Shown here: in pieces, positions 57,420 to 64,000 of the stretch
Layout of the letters: every line of letters starts with the position of its first letter
Position numbering within the stretch: the first letter of the stretch is position 1
From: an uncultured Rickettsiales bacterium
Lineage (GTDB): Bacteria > Pseudomonadota > Alphaproteobacteria > Micavibrionales > GCA-2720935
NCBI GenBank assembly: GCA_950054255.1
Contig: CATLOR010000001.1
Coordinates: 647,589-711,588, forward strand
DNA length: 64,000 bases
Direction: 5' to 3'
The notes under the pieces: generated by a model
Databases searched by the model: none
What the model was told of the DNA's origin: nothing
What the model saw: the letters and a program-made list of their open reading frames with translations, nothing else
Made by a program: the position numbers and the translations under genes

Positions 57420-60400
57420 ATGAAACGCCAACATACTAAATTTACCAAATTTGCCTCTACGGCATCTGCGATCGCAATAGCGATTGCTTTGGTGCATGTT
57501 ACGCCTGATGTGACTCCTTTAAAATCGGCGCGTGCAAATGATGGCTTGGTAATTATTGATATGACTAAGAAATCAGGAACAGCACAAGAAAAAAGGGCTG
57601 GTTGGACTGTTTCTTTTCGCTCAGGTGCGCATGAAAATTATGACCGCTTAGTGATTGAAGCACCTGCTTTATCAAAGGAAAAATATACGATTGATACACG
57701 TGATGATAAAACAATCATTCGTTTTCAGTCAAAAGGACGTTTATCTTCAGAGCAAGTCGCTTTTAAAAACCTCAAAAATGTTGTTTCTATTAAACAGTTA
57801 CAAGAAGATCCGTTGGAAATAGAAATTACGACTAAAGATGCGGTTGTAAAGACGAGTAAAGGAACCGATAAAATTATTTTGGATTTTTCCGCGACCAAAG
57901 ATAAGGCCGAAGAAACAGATAGAGTTGCCAGCTCTTCTAAAAGTGCGCGTTCTAAAAGACCTAAGATACAAATTAAGACATTTTCAAATAAGGATCAGAA
58001 ATTTAAATCTGTGCCAGACCCTATTGAGCAAGAAATTGCTCAAAATGTGACAAAGCAAGAAGAGGAAATTTCAACTAAAGTACCTGAAGTGGTCTCTCAG
58101 CCTATTGAAGAGATGATACAAGAGAATGTTGAATTAGCATATATCCCAACATTTGAAGAAAATGTGTTGCCAGAACAAAAAGAAATTATTTTAAAAGAAC
58201 GTTCTAAGCGCATGAAGCGTCTTGAGCAAATCCAAAAGAAAAGTAAAAAGTCCGTACAAGATAATCTTACAGATGTCTTGCGTGAAGGCTCAATTGTTTC
58301 TATTTCATCTTTGACCCCCATAGAATTGGCTATTTTTAAGCGTGACGATCATCTTTGGATTATACAGTCGAGTAAACGACAAGGATTGCCGCCTTTAGTA
58401 GATGGGCCAGTTTCAATAAAACCACAACTGATAAATGATGTTGAAAATAAAGTTGAAGCGTGGGTTCTGCCCATGGATCGTAATGCAGATTATGAAGTCA
58501 CAAGTACGGAGTTTTCTTGGAAAATACGCGTTACGGATACAAGTTTAATTCCAAAAGAGTCGATCCCAATTATTTATGATAAAGTCTTGCATCGTGGGAA
58601 AGAAAAAAATGCGATTATTTTGGACTTTGATCAAATAACCAAAGGGTATCAATTCGATGATCCTTTTATTGGAGATAGTTTTATAGCGTTTCCTGTGAAT
58701 GATAATAAATATCAACTTAATAAATCTCAAAAATTTCCACAATTTGAGTTTTTAGCGGCTAAGTCAGGTATCGTGGCGAAAATTTATTCTCCAGCCATTG
58801 ATTATTTTTATCGTGGAGGGAGTTTGCATTTTACAAGTGATCAAGAGTTGATGGTGTCTTCGCCCGTTGTTGCCCTGCAATCTAATCCAATTGCTTTTGC
58901 AAAGAATGCGCCCCGTAAAGAAGATAGCTTTTTTAATGTCCAAAGCTGGTTTGTGACAAATGAGCATAATTTTGGTGAAGATCGTCGTGCGATGGAACGA
59001 CAAATTGTTGAAGCTGAGGCAGATGATGTTCGATTGAATAATATATTGAATTTAGCAAAGTTATATTTTGCTAATGGATTTGGCCATGAAGCTCTAGGTG
59101 TCTTACATACAGCTAAACTCATGGATAAACGATTAACAGATAATCATAATTTTTTGGCTTTAGAAGGGGCGTCTTTAAGTTTAGCAGATCGTCATTCAGA
59201 AGCGTTTGCAAGATTATATGACCCACGCATTGCGGATTACGCAGAGATGGCGTTATGGCGTGGCTATGCTCATTCACGTAAGGGAAACTGGAGTGAAGCA
59301 TATCAAGAATTTAAGAAAACGGGCGAGCTTGTTTCTCAGTATCCTCGTTTTTTACAAGCTAAGCTTGTGCCGACATTGATTGAAGCGTGTTTACAAGCGG
59401 GTGATAAAGTGAATAGTCACGTTTTGATGCAATTATTAGAAGAATCCAAAGATTTACACCGTAAAGAGTTATCGGTATTAAGTTATTTCAAGGGGCGTTT
59501 AGATATGTTAGAGGGGCATTTTGATGAAGCGTCTGACAACTTGCGATTAGCGGCAAATGGCGCAGACCGTTATTTTAGAGCGCGTGCGGCTTTTGAACTC
59601 TTAAAATTACAACGCTCCCAAGGTGAAATTTCCGATGAAAAAGCCGTCGATGTTTTAGAGCGCATTCGTTTTATTTGGCGCGGCGATGAATTGGAAGTAT
59701 CCGTGATGGAATATTTGAGCGAAGTTTATTATTTACAAAGAAATTACGCAGAATCTTTAAAAATGTTGCGCCGTATTTTGCCATTAATTTCAGATGATCA
59801 AGATAAGACAAATTCAATTAATGAGCGTTTGTCTGTGATTTTCAAAAACCTCTTTATTAAAGAAACGGATAAAGAATTAAAGCCTTTGTCGGCATTGGCT
59901 TTATATGATGAATTTAGTGATCTAACACCTGTTGGGCCTGATGGTGACGTGGCCATTCAAAAATTGGCAGAACGCATGGTTTCAGTTGATTTACTCGGTC
60001 GTGCCTCTAATTTATTAGAGCACCAAATCAAATTCAGATTGAAGGGTGAGGCTGCTGCGCGTGTTGGAGCAAGGCTTGCCTCTATTCGTCTCCTTGATCA
60101 AACGCCTTCTTTTGCATTACGCGCTCTGGATGAAACAAGTGCAAGAGATTTACCCGCACAATTAGAAGAAGAGCGTCGCTTATTGAAAGCACGCGCCTAT
60201 TCTCAACTGAACAAGCCAGATGATGCTATTAAAACCTTGGCAGGTCTTAATACAGAAATGGCACACCGATTAAATGTGGATGTGAATTGGCAAGCTGAGA
60301 GATGGGAAGATGCAGCAAAAGCGATTACGCCATTACTTGATTATTTACTCAAGAAAAATAAGCTTGTGAATGAGCAGGGTGTTGTTAAATATCTAGATGA

Positions 60401-60671
60401 TGAAACATCCGATCTCATATTAAATCAGTCGGTCGCTTATATTTTATCAGGTGATCTTGGCGCTGTTAAAAAACTGTTTCAAAAATATTCAAGCGTCATG
60501 GATGATACGAAAAATTCAACCTTGTTCCGTTTAATTACACGAGAACCAAAAGCTGGACAGTTAGCGGATTTACAGACATTAAATGATCATGTCGCAGAAG
60601 TTGATATGTTTAGAAATTTCCTAGATACATACAGAGCGAATTTAACACCTCAGGCTGCTGAAGGGTCTTAA
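57420..60671 (+). CDS. Large secreted TPR-repeat protein in the flagellar region
   Basis: 1083 aa, signal sequence, beta-rich N-terminal part, helical TPR-like C-terminal half (LYFANGFGHEALGVLHTAKLMDKRL..., YLQRNYAESLKMLRRILPLI). Confidence 0.8.
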   Translation: MKRQHTKFTKFASTASAIAIAIALVHVTPDVTPLKSARANDGLVIIDMTKKSGTAQEKRAGWTVSFRSGAHENYDRLVIEAPALSKEKYTIDTRDDKTIIRFQSKGRLSSEQVAFKNLKNVVSIKQLQEDPLEIEITTKDAVVKTSKGTDKIILDFSATKDKAEETDRVASSSKSARSKRPKIQIKTFSNKDQKFKSVPDPIEQEIAQNVTKQEEEISTKVPEVVSQPIEEMIQENVELAYIPTFEENVLPEQKEIILKERSKRMKRLEQIQKKSKKSVQDNLTDVLREGSIVSISSLTPIELAIFKRDDHLWIIQSSKRQGLPPLVDGPVSIKPQLINDVENKVEAWVLPMDRNADYEVTSTEFSWKIRVTDTSLIPKESIPIIYDKVLHRGKEKNAIILDFDQITKGYQFDDPFIGDSFIAFPVNDNKYQLNKSQKFPQFEFLAAKSGIVAKIYSPAIDYFYRGGSLHFTSDQELMVSSPVVALQSNPIAFAKNAPRKEDSFFNVQSWFVTNEHNFGEDRRAMERQIVEAEADDVRLNNILNLAKLYFANGFGHEALGVLHTAKLMDKRLTDNHNFLALEGASLSLADRHSEAFARLYDPRIADYAEMALWRGYAHSRKGNWSEAYQEFKKTGELVSQYPRFLQAKLVPTLIEACLQAGDKVNSHVLMQLLEESKDLHRKELSVLSYFKGRLDMLEGHFDEASDNLRLAANGADRYFRARAAFELLKLQRSQGEISDEKAVDVLERIRFIWRGDELEVSVMEYLSEVYYLQRNYAESLKMLRRILPLISDDQDKTNSINERLSVIFKNLFIKETDKELKPLSALALYDEFSDLTPVGPDGDVAIQKLAERMVSVDLLGRASNLLEHQIKFRLKGEAAARVGARLASIRLLDQTPSFALRALDETSARDLPAQLEEERRLLKARAYSQLNKPDDAIKTLAGLNTEMAHRLNVDVNWQAERWEDAAKAITPLLDYLLKKNKLVNEQGVVKYLDDETSDLILNQSVAYILSGDLGAVKKLFQKYSSVMDDTKNSTLFRLITREPKAGQLADLQTLNDHVAEVDMFRNFLDTYRANLTPQAAEGS

Positions 60672-61387
60672 AAGAAAAAAGGTGTTTTCTTAAATGTTAA
60701 CACCCAATCTGGTGTTGTGAATGTCACGGTTTCAGCTTTATCAAAATCATGAAATTGTCTTAAGAAGAGGCTATCAGAAAGACTGATATTTTGTATAGAA
60801 AAGCTCGCTATTTCTTTTTCTGGATCAGTTCCAATTAAGATAAAATCCCCTAACTCAAAGTTATTGACGTCATACTGAATCGCATCCATGTGGGTATGAG
60901 ATGTTTTTGTGATTGTAAGCTCGCCACCTTGTTTGAAAAAGACAGGATTGGTAAGGGAGAATTCATTTTCTGGTTTTTCTGATGATGTATATGTGATTTC
61001 AAAAGCAAGATCTAGTTTAGGTCCGTCTTGATTTTTTTGTCCCCATGTTGATGCATTATAAGCTCTAAAATGAGCGCAATCGACAATTTCAGAGAACGCC
61101 ATATCAGGTGTCTTTACAAAGAAGGGTTGATAGGTCATACGTGGTGCATTGACGGGGATGCGCCATGTATTTGGAATAATCGTATAAAACTCACAGACGT
61201 GACTATTTTTTAAACCAAAGACACAAACGCCTGTATAGAACAGGTCTTGATCAAGCGTTTCACATGTTTCATAAGGAGGGACTTCTTTTTCTTTTGGTGG
61301 GTTTGTTGTCGCCTCTATTACAAAAAGTGTAATAGGGATCAGTAAGGCTAAAATAAGCGTGCTTAGTAAAATATATTTTTTATTCAT
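60668..61387 (-). CDS. Hypothetical membrane-anchored/secreted protein downstream of fliP
   Basis: 239 aa with N-terminal TM/signal; cysteine-containing; 3' end overlaps the TPR gene by 4 bp. Confidence 0.65.
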   Translation of the reverse strand: MNKKYILLSTLILALLIPITLFVIEATTNPPKEKEVPPYETCETLDQDLFYTGVCVFGLKNSHVCEFYTIIPNTWRIPVNAPRMTYQPFFVKTPDMAFSEIVDCAHFRAYNASTWGQKNQDGPKLDLAFEITYTSSEKPENEFSLTNPVFFKQGGELTITKTSHTHMDAIQYDVNNFELGDFILIGTDPEKEIASFSIQNISLSDSLFLRQFHDFDKAETVTFTTPDWVLTFKKTPFFF

Positions 61388-61389
61388 AG

Positions 61390-62160
61390 TTATACAAAGC
61401 TTTGTATTAAGCTTCCTGTTAAGAGATACCAGCCATCAACTAAGACAAAGAAAATAATCTTGAATGGAAGGGATATCATAACGGGTGGGAGCATCATCAT
61501 ACCCATAGACATCAGGATGGATGCTGTTACAAGATCAATGATAAGGAAGGGCATGAAAATTAAAAACCCAATTTCAAAGGCGCGTTTCAGTTCTGAGATC
61601 ATAAAAGCAGGAATAACGATATGTAGGGGGGTGTCTTTGACTTCTGGGACAACGCCTTCTTTGCTGAGGTCAAAAAACAGAGATAAATCCGTTTCGCGTG
61701 TATTATTAAGCATGAATTCTTTAAAAGGACGGACACCGATTTCAAAGGCTTCGACTTCTGTGATGTCTTGCTCCATCAGAGGGACAAAGGCTGTGTTATA
61801 GGCTTTTTCAAAAACAGGTTGCATGATGAAAAGCGTCATAAACATTGCAAGACTGATTAAAACGGTGTTAGGGGGCGTTTGTTGAAGCCCCATCGCTGTT
61901 CTAAGAAATGAAAACACAACGACAATACGTGTGAAAGACGTCATCATAATAAGAATAGAGGGAGCGAGTGATAAAACAGTCAGCATCAAAATGAGTTGAA
62001 TAATGCGTCCTGTAACTGTGCCAGGCTCATCGCCGCCGCCACTATCACCGAGATCAAGTGTTAGGCTTTGCGCGACTGCTTCTGGGCTATAGCAGAATAA
62101 TCCAGCGAGTAAAGCTAGAATGAAACTTAAAAATAACAGCGTTGGTTTGCGAATCATCAT
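61390..62160 (-). CDS. fliP: Flagellar type III secretion pore protein FliP
   Basis: LILMLTVLSLAPSILIMMTSFTRIVVVFSFLRTAMGLQQTPPNTVLISLAMFMTLFIMQPVF; AFEIGFLIFMPFLIIDLVTASILMSMGMMMLPPVMISLPFKIIFFVLVDGW. Confidence 0.97.
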   Translation of the reverse strand: MMIRKPTLLFLSFILALLAGLFCYSPEAVAQSLTLDLGDSGGGDEPGTVTGRIIQLILMLTVLSLAPSILIMMTSFTRIVVVFSFLRTAMGLQQTPPNTVLISLAMFMTLFIMQPVFEKAYNTAFVPLMEQDITEVEAFEIGVRPFKEFMLNNTRETDLSLFFDLSKEGVVPEVKDTPLHIVIPAFMISELKRAFEIGFLIFMPFLIIDLVTASILMSMGMMMLPPVMISLPFKIIFFVLVDGWYLLTGSLIQSFV

Positions 62161-62165
62161 GAGAA

Positions 62166-62468
62166 TTAGTTTAGCCCGTTTTCTTCTGCCTCTCCATCAT
62201 TCTTTTGATGTGGTTTTGTTGAAATGTGAAGATCGTTATTGGGGCCATTGAGAATTAAATGTTCATTGTCACCTTCGCGAATACGCATCAGTTTGCGGCG
62301 ACCATCAAGCGGTAAAACTTCTAGAAGCGAGAGTTGTTTCTCGCGTTTTTTTTGTGTGACAATCGCTTGTCCTATGCCAAATCGTTTTAAAACCCACAAG
62401 CACCCATAGAGAAGCCCAAGGACGATTAGGAGTGCAAAGATAAATTTAAGATATGAAATTTCAGCCAT
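62166..62468 (-). CDS. fliO: Flagellar biosynthetic protein FliO
   Basis: Single TM, then LSLLEVLPLDGRRKLMRIREGDNEHLILNGPNNDLHI; directly upstream of fliP. Confidence 0.85.
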   Translation of the reverse strand: MAEISYLKFIFALLIVLGLLYGCLWVLKRFGIGQAIVTQKKREKQLSLLEVLPLDGRRKLMRIREGDNEHLILNGPNNDLHISTKPHQKNDGEAEENGLN

Positions 62469-62471
62469 GAT

Positions 62472-62708
62472 TTAAGGATTATTACGTGTTTTAATTGCGG
62501 TTGTTAAATGATCTAAAGCCTCAACAAGTTTAGCTAGAGATGTTTCATAGGAAAGGGCTTCTTCACGAGGTAATGTTGTGACTTCTTTACAGAGTGTTTC
62601 AACATCTTTATCTAAAGCACCAAGAGTGACTGTGTCGCCACGTAATGTTTTTGTTGTAGCATCATTGATAAAGTTTATTTTTTGTTCTAGACGGTTTTGT
62701 AATGTCAT
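62472..62708 (-). CDS. Small helical protein in the flagellar operon
   Basis: 78 aa, overlaps the upstream gene by 4 bp, between fliO and an FlhB-C-like gene. Confidence 0.65.
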   Translation of the reverse strand: MTLQNRLEQKINFINDATTKTLRGDTVTLGALDKDVETLCKEVTTLPREEALSYETSLAKLVEALDHLTTAIKTRNNP

Positions 62709-63055
62709 GAGAATGGTTTATCTCCCTCTAATTTTTCTTTTTGTTGTTGTGAAAGCTCTCCATTGGCTTTGTAAACATGGAGAAGGACTTCTGCAACAGC
62801 AACAATAGCTTCACTCGGAATATCGTCATCTAATTCAACGGTAGAGAGAAGTGTTGCGAGGTCTGCATCTTCCCGTACTTTAACGCCTTTGTCAAAGGCT
62901 AGTTGTAACAGGTGTTCGGCCAGCTTTCCATGAGCAGATGCTGTTATCTTTGGCAAGTCTGTTGCGGTGTCAGGCTTGTACTCAAGCGCAACTGCAATCG
63001 CTTCTTTTTTTGGTGGTTTTGAGGTGTCGTCGTCTTTTTGGCTCATTTTTTGCAA
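62705..63055 (-). CDS. FlhB C-terminal-domain-like protein (FhlB type)
   Basis: AIAVALEYKPDTATDLPKITASAHGKLAEHLLQLAFDKGVKVREDADLATLLSTVELDDDIPSEAIVAVAEVLLHVY; no membrane domain, no NPTH motif. Confidence 0.85.
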   Translation of the reverse strand: MQKMSQKDDDTSKPPKKEAIAVALEYKPDTATDLPKITASAHGKLAEHLLQLAFDKGVKVREDADLATLLSTVELDDDIPSEAIVAVAEVLLHVYKANGELSQQQKEKLEGDKPFS

Positions 63056-63271
63056 ATATTTTTTTCAAAGGGTTACATTTTGCCGATTTAGATCAAATTG
63101 TAACAAAAATTAAAAGAAAGGGAAGAAACAAAGGGTATAATTAGTAGGAAATATGTGCTAGGATATAGGCAGAATTTACCTATGAAACAGCTTTAAGAAC
63201 CTATATAAAGCGCCAATTGTTTTAAAATCCCGACTAAAAGTTCAAAAAAGAACTAAAATTGAGGTGACGAG

Positions 63272-63679
63272 ATGAGTTTAGACAATGTCGGATTATTCCG
63301 AGTGATGAATGAACGTATGAATTGGCTATCGCAACGCCAAAATGTATTAGCTGAAAACGTAGCTAAGGCAGATATGCCTGATGCTAAACCTAAGGATTTA
63401 AAGCCTTTTTCTTTCGCAGATGCCTTAAAGGGTAATAACTCGACAAGAGGGTCTGTTTCTCCATCTAGAACAAATGATGCGCATATTGCTTTTAAGTCAG
63501 AGGGGACGGCACGTGCAAAAGAAGTTGGTGTTCGCACCATATATGAAACAGCGCCTGATGGGAATGGCATCATTCTTGAAGAACAAATGTTACAAGCCAG
63601 CCAAAATGCAATGGAATATCAAACATTGATGGGGCTTTATAAAAAACATTTTGATCTCATTATGAATGTAACGAGATAA
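63272..63679 (+). CDS. flgB: Flagellar basal-body rod protein FlgB
   Basis: LFRVMNERMNWLSQRQNVLAENVAKADMPDAKPKDLKPFSFADAL; ILEEQMLQASQNAMEYQTLMGLYKKHFDLI. Confidence 0.95.
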   Translation: MSLDNVGLFRVMNERMNWLSQRQNVLAENVAKADMPDAKPKDLKPFSFADALKGNNSTRGSVSPSRTNDAHIAFKSEGTARAKEVGVRTIYETAPDGNGIILEEQMLQASQNAMEYQTLMGLYKKHFDLIMNVTR

Positions 63680-63700
63680 AGAATATAAAGAGGTGAGATG

Positions 63701-64000
63701 ATGGATTTAGAAACTTCAATGCAGATATCAGCAAGCGCAATGAGAGCTCAAGGGACAAGAATGCGTATTATCGCTGAGAATATTGCGAATGCTGATACGG
63801 CGCGTAACACTCCAAATGAACAACCCTACCAACGCCAAGTTGTTACATTTGAAGAAGAACTGGATCGTGCATCTGGCGCTCCAAAAGTGGCTGTGAATGA
63901 AATCGTGAAAGATCAATCTGATTTTCGTATGAAATTAATGCCAGGACATCCTGGTGCGGATGAAAATGGCTATGTTGCCTTGCCAAATGTAAATATTGTT
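63701..64000 (+). CDS. flgC: Flagellar basal-body rod protein FlgC (partial at window end)
   Basis: MDLETSMQISASAMRAQGTRMRIIAENIANADTARNTPNEQPYQRQVVTFEEEL...HPGADENGYVALPNVNIV; runs off the window. Confidence 0.95.
   Translation, partial: MDLETSMQISASAMRAQGTRMRIIAENIANADTARNTPNEQPYQRQVVTFEEELDRASGAPKVAVNEIVKDQSDFRMKLMPGHPGADENGYVALPNVNIV

Noticed and set aside
1-64000. CRISPR arrays, IS elements, prophage genes, toxin-antitoxin pairs
   Set aside because: Read through on both strands; no regularly spaced repeats, transposase/integrase motifs or phage structural genes found.

Overview
The window is a contiguous, AT-rich chromosomal segment of an alphaproteobacterium, probably Rhodospirillales- or Micavibrio-like judging by gene content and order. 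The left end holds a replication-gene neighbourhood on the minus strand: gyrB (partial), two DMT-family genes, recF, dnaN, dnaA, rpsT, an enoyl-CoA hydratase and mutM. The middle mixes housekeeping genes (phaR, dusA, xseA, tadA, an rluB-like gene, rsmD, uppP, a Na/Pi cotransporter, divK-pleD, one tRNA-Ser(GGA), an acyl-CoA ligase, an M20 amidohydrolase, msrB) with lineage-type unknowns. The right end (about 49.5-64 kb) is a flagellar/chemotaxis region: flgH, flgA, flgG, flgF, fliL, fliM, motE-like, cheY, cheZ, a 1083-aa TPR protein, fliP, fliO, FlhB-C-like, flgB and flgC (partial). The strongest candidate for an undescribed system is a three-gene minus-strand operon at 30.8-36.0 kb: a coiled-coil protein, a ClpB-like double-AAA+ protein without the Clp N-domain, and a membrane-anchored cysteine-containing protein. 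It diverges from divK-pleD across a short intergenic region carrying two TTAA-N7-TTAA (CtrA-like) sites. A second unusual locus at 10-14.4 kb pairs a CbxX/CbbX-like AAA+ protein, which has a non-canonical Walker A (GNPGTLKT), with two tandem secreted paralogs. I found no CRISPR arrays, transposases, integrases or rRNA genes. All calls were made by eye from the sequence and ORF track; no database search was run.
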